Assembly (NCBI RefSeq): GCF_900106955.1 | Contig: NZ_FNNI01000005.1 | Coordinates: 248,001-312,000, forward strand | Direction: 5' to 3' | Origin: Aidingimonas halophila | GTDB lineage: Bacteria; Pseudomonadota; Gammaproteobacteria; Pseudomonadales; Halomonadaceae | Length of the DNA stretch: 64,000 nt | Part shown: positions 48,089-56,965 of the stretch, in pieces | How the letters are laid out: every line of letters begins with the position of its first letter | Numbering within the stretch: position 1 is the stretch's first letter | Notes under the pieces: generated by a model | What the model was told of the DNA's origin: nothing | Database searches by the model: none | What the model saw: the letters and a program-made list of their open reading frames with translations, nothing else | Position numbers and translations under genes: made by a program

Positions 48089-48907
48089 TCATTGTCCTTG
48101 CAACGCTTCGAGCTGGGCGTTGATGGCGACTTGAGATTGTCTGAGTTCGGTGAGCTGGTCCCGAGTGTCTTCAAGACGCTGCTCAAGTTCGCCCAGCGTC
48201 TCCTGATCGGAGTCCCTGGCACCCTCCAGGGCTTCGAACTGGTCTTCCAGTGAGCGAACCGAGGTCATGAGAGACGACACCATGACATCCTGCGCGGATT
48301 GACGGTTTTCCCACTGATCCAGGCGCTCCTGCCAGTTGTCGAGTCGTTCCCTATTGTCTTCCTGGCGACTTGCGAGAGTCGCTCGGCTGTCCTCGCCGGC
48401 ACGCTCCAGCGCGTCGAGGGACTCACGCGTGGCATCGACGATATCACTCAGGCTGTTGTAGTTGTCGTCGGTATCATCGAGCCGTTCCTCGATATCGGCC
48501 AGTGTGGTTTCGAGCTCATCGTTGCCTTCCATTCCATCGATTCGCTCTTGCTGCTCATCCAGCCGGTTCGCCAGTGACTGCTGGGTTTCATCCATCGCGG
48601 CAAGTTGCTCTTCGATGTCATCGAGCCCTGTGGTCCGGGTTTCATCGATACTGTCGAAACGCGCATGGATGTTTGACAATTGCCCTTCCAGACTGTCGAC
48701 ATCACGTTGCAGCGCCTGATGGATCTGCCAGCCGACATAGCCCATACCCCCCATGGCCAACACCATGAGAAACATCAGGCACCAAAGCGGCCAGAGCCTA
48801 GGGGCTGGAGCATACCGCTGACGGGGCGGATGATGAGACCCCAGACTGGTATCAGCATCAGGCACGATACGGGGGGGGACGCGTTCTTCCTCCGGGCGCT
48901 CGGCCAT
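48089..48907 (-). CDS. Single-pass membrane protein with long coiled coil, function unknown
   Basis: The product is 272 residues. A proline-rich, acidic N-terminus (1-35) is followed by one hydrophobic helix (about 37-57, PLWCLMFLMVLAMGGMGYVGW) and then a heptad-rich coiled coil to the end (about 60-270, many L, E, Q and D). With no signal peptidase site it is predicted as a single-pass protein with the coil probably periplasmic. I do not recognise a named family. It is only 12 bp upstream of tamA, so it may be co-expressed with and linked to TamAB; this is inference. An AGGAG site sets the start at 48907. Confidence 0.7.
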   Translation of the reverse strand: MAERPEEERVPPRIVPDADTSLGSHHPPRQRYAPAPRLWPLWCLMFLMVLAMGGMGYVGWQIHQALQRDVDSLEGQLSNIHARFDSIDETRTTGLDDIEEQLAAMDETQQSLANRLDEQQERIDGMEGNDELETTLADIEERLDDTDDNYNSLSDIVDATRESLDALERAGEDSRATLASRQEDNRERLDNWQERLDQWENRQSAQDVMVSSLMTSVRSLEDQFEALEGARDSDQETLGELEQRLEDTRDQLTELRQSQVAINAQLEALQGQ

Positions 48908-49138
48908 AAAAAGGGACTCCTGTCCGGATGACGACTTCTCTAGGTAGCGGCGTTCACGATCTTGCTCATGGGAAGACGATGTCGCCCGACATTGGCGAGC
49001 ATACCCCATACTGCTACGATGTGACGATCCGCCGTTTGCAGATAGTTGTATTGTACGGTTTTTTGCAGTGGATTCGGTAGCGGGTCGCGGGTTTTCCGTC
49101 GAAATATATCTTTACACAATGCTTCGGGTGATCTCGAT

Positions 49139-49786
49139 ATGCCGTTTGAACTCCCCGCACTCCCTTATGATAAGCAGTCGTTGGAGCCGTATTTATCCGC
49201 CGGAATGGTAGATGATCATTACCGTCACCATCACGGGGAAATCATCGCTGATCTCAATCGTCTGATGAGCACTACCTCTCAAGCCGATAGGTCATTGGAA
49301 ATTCTCATCTTCCAGGAGTCGGCTCCGCTATCCGACCAAGCAGTCAAAGCTTGGAATCATACCTTCTACTGGCACTGTCTTTCACCATTTGGTGGCGGCG
49401 GTCCATCAGGAGAATTGTCGCGTGAACTGGTATCGGTATTCGGTAGTGTCGATGCGTTTCATGATGCACTTTCATATCGAGCGCTTAACTGCCTTGGCGA
49501 CGGATGGATCTGGCTCGTTAGAGAGGACACGGGGGAACTGCGGGTGATCACATTGCCCGATACGGATACCCCCATCGCTCATGGGCAAACGCCCTTGCTC
49601 AGTATTGACCTCTGCAAGCACGCGTATTACCAAGATTATGCTCACAATGGCGATCCAGCTAAAGCTGGCCTACGGTACCTTGCAGCATTACGGAACATCA
49701 TCAACTGGGACTTCGTCGCCATGAATGCCAAGGCACCGTCGGTGGCGAGTCATCAAGGGTCCGCTCGTCGTCCAATGCCTCGATAG
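49139..49786 (+). CDS. Superoxide dismutase family protein with altered active site
   Basis: The 215-residue protein aligns end to end with Fe-SOD (FELPALPYDKQSLEPYLSAGMVDDHY, KAWNHTFYWHCLSP, DLCKHAYYQDYAHN, NIINWDFVA). The four metal ligands are kept: H27, the His in WNHTFYW, and the Asp and His in DLCKH. Around them, conserved residues differ: the second-shell Tyr34 equivalent is Ile35, the Gln69 equivalent is Lys, and W-E in the DVWEH motif is C-K. It may have low dismutase activity or another role. It starts at ATG 49139 with a weak ribosome site, and its end overlaps the converging dehydrogenase gene by 34 bp. Confidence 0.82.
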   Translation: MPFELPALPYDKQSLEPYLSAGMVDDHYRHHHGEIIADLNRLMSTTSQADRSLEILIFQESAPLSDQAVKAWNHTFYWHCLSPFGGGGPSGELSRELVSVFGSVDAFHDALSYRALNCLGDGWIWLVREDTGELRVITLPDTDTPIAHGQTPLLSIDLCKHAYYQDYAHNGDPAKAGLRYLAALRNIINWDFVAMNAKAPSVASHQGSARRPMPR

Positions 49787-51042
49787 GTCAGTCCGCGAGC
49801 CGCGACATACGTCGGGTCGTAAATATTGCGTCCATCCAGGACCAAACACTCTTTCAAGGCATCCCGCAGCTGGCGCCAATCGGGGTTCCAGTACTGTTTC
49901 CATTCGGTGACCAGCAGTAGCGCATCAGCGCCTTTACAAGCCTCCAAGGGATCACCATTGAATCCGGTCAACAGCGGGTGCTCCCCCACCTGCTCAAGCA
50001 ATGCCGGCAGAGCGGCCGGGTCGTGAACCCGCACATGGACATCCTGTGCCCATAAGGCCTTCAACAGTGTCAAAACGGGGGCATGGTCGATGCGTGCCGT
50101 GCCCGGCTTGAACGCTGCCCCCCAGATAGCGACCGTACGTCCCTTCAATTGGCCATGGAAATGTGCCCACAATTTGCGAAATAGTGTTTCCTTCTTGTGC
50201 TCGTTTATATCCAACACCCGCTCGAGCAATACCGAATCACGGCCACTGGCCGACTGCACATCGGCCAGGCGCATCAAATCCCGGGAGAAGTTGGGTCCAC
50301 CGAATCCGCATCCCGGATAGAGATATTCATATCCGATGCGCGAATCAGCTCCCATTCCCTGGCGCACCTGCTCGACATCGACACCCAGGGAGTCCGCCAA
50401 TCCAGCGACTTCGTTCATGTAACTGATACGGGTAGCCAGCATACCGTTGACGGCAAGCTTGGTCAGTTCGGCAGCACGACGCGACATGCACTGGAAGACA
50501 TCGGCGCGTCGATTGAAGGCGCGCAAGAGTTCGCGAATCTGGTTTTCGGCTTTCGCATCCTCGCAGCCGAGCAACCAACGCTCAGGACGGGTAAAAATAT
50601 GCCAGGCACGACCTTCCTCGATCATGTCAGGCAGACTGACAGCCACCTGCCCTTCATGTCCCAATGCCTGTTCGAGATTTTCGGTGTCGCCGACAGGGAA
50701 GGTTGAATTATTGACCACGATCAGGGGCGACTGCTGATGATTGGCAACGTGGCGGACACACGTCTGCGCCGCAGCGCGTTGATCCGGTGCCAAGGCGATC
50801 CAGAGGATATCGTAGTCAGTCGGCTCTTCGGAAAGCGACTCGACGATATTCAGGCTGCGGGTCCTGGCTGAGGACTCGATCTGCTCCACGAGCCCCGGTT
50901 CCCGCTGCAACCAGCCGGAATCACGCAGCGTCGACCAAGGCGACTCGGGATAAGGATACCAACTGACTTGATGGCCGACACTTGCCAGTGCTGCGGCAGC
51001 CGTTGCGGATGACAATTCACTGCCGTGAACGAGAACACGCAT
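49753..51042 (-). CDS. UDP-glucose/GDP-mannose dehydrogenase family protein lacking the catalytic Cys
   Basis: The 429-residue protein has the three-domain plan of UDP-sugar dehydrogenases: an N-terminal Rossmann domain, a central AELTKLAVNGMLATRISYMNEVAGLAD helix (Lys kept), and the C-terminal VAIWGAAFKPGTARIDHAPVLTLL domain. The usual GGSCFPKD catalytic motif reads GGPNFSRD here, with Asn251 in place of the nucleophilic Cys; a Cys six residues earlier (C245) is the only nearby thiol. The N-terminal GxGxxG is also degraded (VHGSELSSATAAA). It directly follows galU, whose product UDP-glucose is the family's usual substrate. Confidence 0.82.
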   Translation of the reverse strand: MRVLVHGSELSSATAAAALASVGHQVSWYPYPESPWSTLRDSGWLQREPGLVEQIESSARTRSLNIVESLSEEPTDYDILWIALAPDQRAAAQTCVRHVANHQQSPLIVVNNSTFPVGDTENLEQALGHEGQVAVSLPDMIEEGRAWHIFTRPERWLLGCEDAKAENQIRELLRAFNRRADVFQCMSRRAAELTKLAVNGMLATRISYMNEVAGLADSLGVDVEQVRQGMGADSRIGYEYLYPGCGFGGPNFSRDLMRLADVQSASGRDSVLLERVLDINEHKKETLFRKLWAHFHGQLKGRTVAIWGAAFKPGTARIDHAPVLTLLKALWAQDVHVRVHDPAALPALLEQVGEHPLLTGFNGDPLEACKGADALLLVTEWKQYWNPDWRQLRDALKECLVLDGRNIYDPTYVAARGLTYRGIGRRADP

Positions 51043-51045
51043 GAT

Positions 51046-51936
51046 TCAACCCTGTGAGGAGTAACGGGTCAACAGATCGCCGAAGTCGGCACCATATTTC
51101 GGGTGCCGCTTGGCGAAGGCCAGAATGGCTTCGAGATAACCTAGCTGGTGACCGCAATCGTAAGTGGCACCCTGCATGCGATAGGCAGAAACACCTGTCT
51201 GGTGACGCAACGCATCGATCGCGTCCGTCAACTGAATTTCGTCACCGGCTCCCGGCGGCGTGGTAGCCAGTAACGGGAAAATGGAGCCGGGCAGGAGATA
51301 TCGCCCTATTACGGCTAACGTCGAAGGCGCCTCATCGATCATGGGTTTTTCTACCATGCCGGTCAGCGAGGCCGATTGGCCAGGTGCCAGGTCAGGTTGA
51401 TCCAATGCAACGATACCGTACTTGTAGACGAGCTCGCGTGGCACATTTTCCACCATGACCTGGGCCTGACCACTGCGTTCGTAAGCGTCGATCATGCCGG
51501 CCAGATCGTTTTTCGACATACCGTTATCATCTACCAACACATCCGGTAACAGGACCGCAAATGACTCGTTGTCACCGACGACAGGACGCGCACACAGTAT
51601 GGCGTGTCCCAGGCCCAGCGGTTCAGGCTGGCGAATGCTGATGATCCTGACGTCGTCGGGGATGATATTGCGTAGTTCCTCGAGCAGTTCCGTCTTTCCC
51701 TTGGCTTCCAGCGTGGTCTCGAGTTCGAAATGCTTGTCGAAGTGATTTTCGATGGCCCCTTTACTGGAATGCGTCACCAGGACAATCTCCTTGATCCCGG
51801 CTTCGACGGCTTCTTCCACGACATACTGGATCACCGGCTTGTCGACGATCGTGATCATCTCCTTGGGAATCGCCTTGGAGGCTGGCAGACAACGTGTGCC
51901 AAATCCGGCGACTGGCAATACGGCCTTGCGGATCAT
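51046..51936 (-). CDS. galU: UTP--glucose-1-phosphate uridylyltransferase
   Basis: GalU makes UDP-glucose for envelope polysaccharides and trehalose synthesis. The 296-residue nucleotidyltransferase has the sugar-nucleotide motif PVAGFGTRCLPASKAIPKEM, VTHSSKGAIENHFD, PLGLGHAILCARP, and VLLPDVLVDD. Length matches E. coli GalU (302). AAGGA precedes ATG 51936; an upstream in-frame codon at 51951 is less likely. It is 3 bp from the downstream dehydrogenase gene, so they are one operon. Confidence 0.95.
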   Translation of the reverse strand: MIRKAVLPVAGFGTRCLPASKAIPKEMITIVDKPVIQYVVEEAVEAGIKEIVLVTHSSKGAIENHFDKHFELETTLEAKGKTELLEELRNIIPDDVRIISIRQPEPLGLGHAILCARPVVGDNESFAVLLPDVLVDDNGMSKNDLAGMIDAYERSGQAQVMVENVPRELVYKYGIVALDQPDLAPGQSASLTGMVEKPMIDEAPSTLAVIGRYLLPGSIFPLLATTPPGAGDEIQLTDAIDALRHQTGVSAYRMQGATYDCGHQLGYLEAILAFAKRHPKYGADFGDLLTRYSSQG

Positions 51937-52077
51937 AGCGAGTCCTTGCATTGCAGTGAATGAACGGGGAGATTATGCCATAGCCTGAACGCTGACTCTT
52001 GCACACGAGCGAAAATGTCGCGCGCAGAATGTGCCAACGGTACAATCAGGAACATGCAACGCTGCTAGAGGCCTATC

Positions 52078-52809
52078 ATGACCCGTCCGACAGTCTCTCC
52101 GGAATCCGATAACGTCGATGCGATCGAAGTCGCCAAGTTCGATGTGCTGGCCAGCCACTGGTGGGACAAGGAGGGAGATTGCAAACCACTTCACGACATC
52201 AATCCTCTTCGGCTCGAGTTCATCGACTCACGCGTCAATCTGGCGGGCAAAAAGGTCATTGATATCGGTTGTGGTGGTGGCATCCTCAGTGAGGCCATGG
52301 CCCATCGAGGTGCCGTTGTCACGGGAATCGATATGGGCAAGGAGCCATTGGCTGTCGCGGAGCTGCATAAGCAGGAAAGTGGCGTCACTATCGATTACCG
52401 GCAAATCAGTGCCGAGTCCATGGCCGAGGAACACCCCGGCGAGTATGACGTCGTCACCTGTCTGGAAATGCTGGAGCATGTCCCGGACCCGGCATCGGTC
52501 GTCCGTGCATGTGCCACGCTGGTCAAACCAGGGGGCGATGTTTTCTTCTCCACGATCAATCGCAACCCCAAAGCGTATGCTTTAGCGATTCTGGGCGCTG
52601 AGTATGTTTTGGGCCTCTTGCCTCGCGGCACACATGATTACAGCAAGTTCATTCGTCCGTCGGAACTCTCGAGTTGGTGTCGACACACCGGACTTCAGAT
52701 CAGGGAACAGTGCGGACTGACATACAACCCGGTAACACGTCGCTATCGTCTGGCTGAGCACGATGTGTCCGTCAATTACCTGATGCATTGCCGACTGGAG
52801 ATGCCGTGA
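52078..52809 (+). CDS. ubiG: Ubiquinone biosynthesis O-methyltransferase UbiG
   Basis: UbiG performs both O-methylations of ubiquinone synthesis with AdoMet. The 243-residue class I methyltransferase has [17 protein letters not shown] (the family start), the SAM-binding [22 protein letters not shown], and EMLEHVPDP. Length is similar to E. coli UbiG (240). Its stop shares bases with the GTG start of the next gene (GTGA), as in the ubiG-mupP pair of Pseudomonas. Confidence 0.95.
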   Translation: MTRPTVSPESDNVDAIEVAKFDVLASHWWDKEGDCKPLHDINPLRLEFIDSRVNLAGKKVIDIGCGGGILSEAMAHRGAVVTGIDMGKEPLAVAELHKQESGVTIDYRQISAESMAEEHPGEYDVVTCLEMLEHVPDPASVVRACATLVKPGGDVFFSTINRNPKAYALAILGAEYVLGLLPRGTHDYSKFIRPSELSSWCRHTGLQIREQCGLTYNPVTRRYRLAEHDVSVNYLMHCRLEMP

Positions 52810-53483
52810 CCCACCGCCGCCTCCCCCGTGTCCTGCTCTTCGACCTCGATGGCACACTGGTCGATACGGCACCGGACCTTGCCAGAGCGACCAATGCACT
52901 CAGGGCCCATCATGGCTTGCCACCGCTGCCGTACCCACGAATCCGGTCCGAAGTGTCCAATGGTGGTAATGCCCTGGTTTCCCTGGCTCTGGGGATCGAC
53001 AAGGAGGATGCGGCCCATGCCAAGGCCCGCACTTTCCTCCTTTCCGCCTATGGTGAGGATGTTGCTGCCAAAAGCCGCCTGTTCCCGGGCTTGGACTCAT
53101 TATTGGATCGCTGGTCCGTCCCTCCCCGGTCGTGGGGGATTGTCACCAATAAGCCGCGAGCCTACACGATTCCGCTTCTTGATGCCCTGGACTTACGTCC
53201 TGGGACGCTGCTGTGTGCCGATGACCTGGACGAAAGAAAGCCCTCGCCTGAGCCACTCTGGGAAGCCGCTAGACAATTGGATGCATCGGCGGATGAGTGT
53301 TGGTATATCGGTGATCATCGCCGCGATATGGAAGCGGCCCGAGCAGCCGGAATGACGGGCGTTGCCGCTGCCTATGGTTATCTGGATGGCAAGGAGGATT
53401 GTCGCGACTGGCCGGCTGATGTGTGGGCGGCAACGCCGGAAGCACTAGTGGAATTATTGACGGCTAGCGCGACGTTGCCTTGA
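52806..53483 (+). CDS. mupP: HAD-family phosphatase, probable N-acetylmuramic acid 6-phosphate phosphatase MupP
   Basis: The 225-residue HAD hydrolase has motif [21 protein letters not shown] (motif II) and the C-terminal [14 protein letters not shown] (motif IV). The position immediately after ubiG and the sequence fit MupP, the phosphatase of the peptidoglycan recycling bypass that feeds MurNAc to AmgK. Phosphoglycolate phosphatase (Gph) is the alternative. GTG 52806 with GGAG five bases before it is chosen; a TTG 18 bases upstream is less likely. Confidence 0.83.
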   Translation: MTHRRLPRVLLFDLDGTLVDTAPDLARATNALRAHHGLPPLPYPRIRSEVSNGGNALVSLALGIDKEDAAHAKARTFLLSAYGEDVAAKSRLFPGLDSLLDRWSVPPRSWGIVTNKPRAYTIPLLDALDLRPGTLLCADDLDERKPSPEPLWEAARQLDASADECWYIGDHRRDMEAARAAGMTGVAAAYGYLDGKEDCRDWPADVWAATPEALVELLTASATLP

Positions 53484-53489
53484 TACCTG

Positions 53490-54254
53490 TCAGGAGCGCG
53501 GAGGTTGGGCGTCGAAGCGTTCGCCGCTGTGTTCACGACTCTCAGGTCCCATCAGCCAGAGGTAAGTAGGCATGATGTCCTCAGGCGTTCGCAAGGTGGC
53601 CGGATCTTCTCCGGGATAAGCAGTCTTGCGCATCTGGGTGCGCGTCGCCCCGGGGTTCAGGCTATTGATACGGATGGACGAGACGTTCTCCTGTTCATCC
53701 GCGAGGATCTCGACAAACCCTTCTGTTGCAAATTTCGATACCGCATAGGCGCCCCAGAAAGCGCGCCCTTTGCGCCCCACGCTTGAAGACGTGAAGATTA
53801 CCGAAGCGTCTTCCGACTGCTTCAACAAGGGCAGTAGTGACTGGGTCATCCAGATTGGTCCATTGATATTGACCTGCATGACCTGCTCCCACAGCGCTGG
53901 GTCGTATTGCTCGAAGGGGGTCAAGCGCCCAAGAAGGCCGGCGTTGTGAAGCAGGCCGTCCAGCCGCCCGAACTCTTTGTCCAGGGTCTCGGCCATGTGC
54001 TGGTAATCCGTCAGGCTGGCACCCTCGAGATTCAGGGGATAGATGGCCGGTTGGGGACCACCTGCCGCTTCGATCTCGTCGTAAACGGCTTCCAATTTGG
54101 GAATCGTGCGGCCCAGAAGGATGACGGTCGCACCATGGGCCGCATACCGCTTGGCTGCTGCCCGTCCAATGCCATCACCTGCCCCCGTCACCAGAATGAC
54201 ACGCCCTTGCAACAAGTCAGGCGGCGCCTGGTAATCGATCATACACGCCATCAT
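53490..54254 (-). CDS. YciK-like short-chain oxidoreductase
   Basis: The 254-residue SDR has the nucleotide motif VILVTGAGDGIGRAAAKRYAAHGATVILLGR, NAG (HNAGLLG) and the catalytic YxxxK in AYAVSKFATEGF. The YciK family often neighbours mupP/ubiG in pseudomonads, usually on the same strand; here it is on the opposite strand, 6 bp from the mupP end, and instead trails the tol-pal-cpoB operon by 13 bp. The substrate is unknown. GAGGGAAA before ATG 54254 is close, so Met5 (54242) is an alternative. Confidence 0.85.
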   Translation of the reverse strand: MMACMIDYQAPPDLLQGRVILVTGAGDGIGRAAAKRYAAHGATVILLGRTIPKLEAVYDEIEAAGGPQPAIYPLNLEGASLTDYQHMAETLDKEFGRLDGLLHNAGLLGRLTPFEQYDPALWEQVMQVNINGPIWMTQSLLPLLKQSEDASVIFTSSSVGRKGRAFWGAYAVSKFATEGFVEILADEQENVSSIRINSLNPGATRTQMRKTAYPGEDPATLRTPEDIMPTYLWLMGPESREHSGERFDAQPPRS

Positions 54255-54267
54255 TTTCCCTCAAGAC

Positions 54268-55053
54268 TCAATCGCCACTTTGCTGGAGGAATTCTTCGGC
54301 CAGCTCGGCCGCAGTGCTGTCCGGATATTCATCACGAACCCGTGTCAGCAGGTCACGCCCTTCCTCGGTGTTGCCTTGCCGGGAACGCAGCAGTCCCAAC
54401 TTGTACATGGCATCAGGCACCTTACTGCTATCCGGGAAGTCATCAAGGACACGTTCGAAGGCGTCAGCCGATGCGTCAAGCTCCGATTCCGCCGAATACA
54501 GCTCCCCCAGCCAATAATAGCTGTTAGCCGTGAAGCGGGAGTCGGGATACTCCTCGACAAACGCTTCAAAGGCATCGATAGCATCCGGAAAATCTCGTGA
54601 CTGCACGTATTGAAACGCATCCTGATAGGCTGCTTGGGCGTCAGCATCGCCATTGCTCGTACTCGAGCTACCTGAAGTCACATCCTGGGCTGATTGCGTG
54701 TCGACCCGAGGCGATGCGTCCTCCGACTCACTAATGGACAATAATCGTTCTTCGAGATCGAGATAACGCTCCCTGGATAGCTGCTTCTCGCGTTCAAACT
54801 GGTGGCGCAACTCTTCCAGTTGACCGCGTAACTGTCGAAGCTGCTCCTGTTGCTCATCCAGTTGGTTCAGCAACATGAGACTGCCACCGGATTGGGCCTG
54901 GGTTTGCTCGTAGAATGAGCTTCCGCTACCCGATCCTTGGCTGCCTTCTTGACTGCCCTCGGAGAGATCAGTGATCTCGGGGCCACCCCATACGGACAAC
55001 GGGAGCACCAAGGCTCCCGTACCGCATAGCCATTTCAGACCATGTTTCATCAT
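54268..55053 (-). CDS. cpoB: Cell division coordinator CpoB (YbgF, Tol-Pal associated)
   Basis: CpoB is a periplasmic protein that links peptidoglycan synthesis and Tol-Pal during outer-membrane constriction. The 261-residue product has a signal peptide (about 1-23), a Gly/Ser linker, a coiled coil (about 62-105) for trimerisation, and TPR repeats at the C-terminal end (about 140-255: AAYQDAFQYVQSRDFPDAI, FTANSYYWLGELY, VPDAMYKLGLLRSRQGN). Length matches E. coli CpoB (263). It follows pal at the end of the tol operon. Confidence 0.94.
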   Translation of the reverse strand: MMKHGLKWLCGTGALVLPLSVWGGPEITDLSEGSQEGSQGSGSGSSFYEQTQAQSGGSLMLLNQLDEQQEQLRQLRGQLEELRHQFEREKQLSRERYLDLEERLLSISESEDASPRVDTQSAQDVTSGSSSTSNGDADAQAAYQDAFQYVQSRDFPDAIDAFEAFVEEYPDSRFTANSYYWLGELYSAESELDASADAFERVLDDFPDSSKVPDAMYKLGLLRSRQGNTEEGRDLLTRVRDEYPDSTAAELAEEFLQQSGD

Positions 55054-55081
55054 TGACTCCTGGTGACAGGGTCATGCCATC

Positions 55082-55627
55082 TCAATAGGAGAATACCACT
55101 CGTCGATTCTTGGCGTAGCTCTCTTCATCGCTGCCGTCAGCAGCTGGCCGCTCCTCGCCGTATGCCACGATATCGATCTTGGAGGATGATACACCCTGCA
55201 CGTTCAGGTAACGTTCCACGGCTTTGGCACGACGCTCGCTCAACGCCATGTTGTATTCCCGGGTCCCCCGTTCATCGGTGTGCCCCTGCAGTACCACTTC
55301 GGCATTGCCGTTGCTTTGAAGGTACTCAGCGTGGTCATTGAGGACGGACTCGAATTCACTACGGATACGATCGCTATCGAATTCGAAATAGATCGTGCGG
55401 GTGTCGGGGATGCCATCGGCATCAGCCCCATCCATACCGCTACCCGTGCCGGTACCACTTTGTTGGTCTGCACTCGAGGCGCCTTGAGCCGATGCAGAAT
55501 CACGGCCGGAATCAGCACCTTCGGTTTCCATATCCCCGTCCTGGGTTCCTCCGGTACTGGAGCAACCTGCGAGTACGGCCAATGCAATCACCGCAGCCAG
55601 ATGTTTGGCATAAGGCTTGAGTTCCAT
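55082..55627 (-). CDS. pal: Peptidoglycan-associated lipoprotein Pal
   Basis: Pal anchors the outer membrane to peptidoglycan through the Tol complex. The 181-residue lipoprotein has a lipobox (LAVLAGCSS, Cys22), an acidic/serine-rich linker of about 50 residues and the OmpA-like domain with YFEFDSDRI, VVLQGHTDERGTREYNMALSERRAKAV and AYGEERPA. The linker is longer than in E. coli Pal (173 in total), matching a halophile's acidic periplasmic proteins. It lies 45 bp after tolB. Confidence 0.96.
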   Translation of the reverse strand: MELKPYAKHLAAVIALAVLAGCSSTGGTQDGDMETEGADSGRDSASAQGASSADQQSGTGTGSGMDGADADGIPDTRTIYFEFDSDRIRSEFESVLNDHAEYLQSNGNAEVVLQGHTDERGTREYNMALSERRAKAVERYLNVQGVSSSKIDIVAYGEERPAADGSDEESYAKNRRVVFSY

Positions 55628-55672
55628 CGTCAACTCCTTATCAGGAATGAATGACATCAATAGTATTCAGCA

Positions 55673-56965
55673 TTAATTCATGAACGGTGACCATGCTGGC
55701 TCCCGTACATTGCCTTCGGTCGAAGGAAGGCGGAACGATGCCCGTCCATCGGCCGATACCGCCCCGAGTTCCCCACGATTTCCTTGCTGGGTGGCGAAGA
55801 TTACCATGGTTCCGTTGGGGGCAACACTGGGTGATTCATCACGATTCGAATCGGTCAACGTGATCAACCGATCATCATCCAGATCCTGACGCGCGACCCG
55901 GTACCCACTGTCGTCCCGGTGAATCATGAAAAGAGAGTCGCCATCGGGGGCGTATCTGCCGCGCGCATTGTAGTTACCGGTAAATGTCATGCGTTGGACA
56001 TCGCGGCTGCTTAAATCGATCTCGTAGAGTTGCGGGCCCCCGCTGCGATCAGAGGTGAACAGGATGCGATCACCGTCCGGCGACCAGCTGGGTTCGGTAT
56101 CGATGGCATCGTTGTCGGTGATGCGCTCGAATTCCCGGCTGGCGATATCCAGAACGTAGATTTCGGGCTGGCCGTCCTTGGAAAGTGACATCGCCAGCTT
56201 GCGTCCATCCGGCGACCAGGAAGGCGCTCCATTGATGCCATCGAAAGACGAAGCCCTGACGCGCTGGCTGGAAGCAATATCCTGGATATAAATCGCAGGT
56301 TCGCCGGTCTCGAATGACACATAAGCCAGCTTCTTGCCGTCCGGTGACCAATCGGGTGAAAGAATCGGTTCATCGGAACTCAGAATCTCCTGATTGTTAT
56401 GGCCGTCGGCATCCGCAATGTTGAGGGCATAACGTCGGTCATCCTCGCCCCCTTGAGCTGTGACATACGCAATTTGAGTAGAGAAAGCGCCGCGAATACC
56501 GGTAATCTCTTCGAAAATCTGGTCACTGATATAATGCGAAGCCGCACGCAACTCGTCCCGCTCGCTGGTAATCACCTCACCCAGCAAGCGCTCTTCACCA
56601 ACAATGTCGAGCAACTCGAACTGAATGCGATATTGTCCTCCCTCTTCTTCCACGCGACCGACGACAAGGTATTCACTATCGACAGCTCGCCATTCCTGGT
56701 AATTGACGTCATCGCTTTGGCTGGGCTCGGCGATCAGTGCATTACGAGACAATGGCTCGAATTCACCACTGCGTTCCAGATCGTTGCTGACGATTTCAGC
56801 CATGTCCTCGGGAAGCGACTCGCCCCCCTCGACATCAAAAGGCACGATGGCAATGGGAATGGCGCGGTCACTGCCCTGTGTGATCTCGATGGTCAAGTCA
56901 GCCTGAGCTATGGCACTGCTGAGTAACAGTGCGGCTCCAAAACAAAGATTCAGTAAGTATTTCAT
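55673..56965 (-). CDS. tolB: Tol-Pal system beta-propeller protein TolB
   Basis: TolB is the periplasmic propeller that binds Pal and TolA. The 430-residue protein has a signal peptide (about 1-22) and an N-terminal domain, then five propeller repeats with the recurring motif [55 protein letters not shown]. Length equals E. coli TolB (430). Its start codon shares one base with the tolA stop (TGATG), so the two are coupled. Confidence 0.97.
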   Translation of the reverse strand: MKYLLNLCFGAALLLSSAIAQADLTIEITQGSDRAIPIAIVPFDVEGGESLPEDMAEIVSNDLERSGEFEPLSRNALIAEPSQSDDVNYQEWRAVDSEYLVVGRVEEEGGQYRIQFELLDIVGEERLLGEVITSERDELRAASHYISDQIFEEITGIRGAFSTQIAYVTAQGGEDDRRYALNIADADGHNNQEILSSDEPILSPDWSPDGKKLAYVSFETGEPAIYIQDIASSQRVRASSFDGINGAPSWSPDGRKLAMSLSKDGQPEIYVLDIASREFERITDNDAIDTEPSWSPDGDRILFTSDRSGGPQLYEIDLSSRDVQRMTFTGNYNARGRYAPDGDSLFMIHRDDSGYRVARQDLDDDRLITLTDSNRDESPSVAPNGTMVIFATQQGNRGELGAVSADGRASFRLPSTEGNVREPAWSPFMN

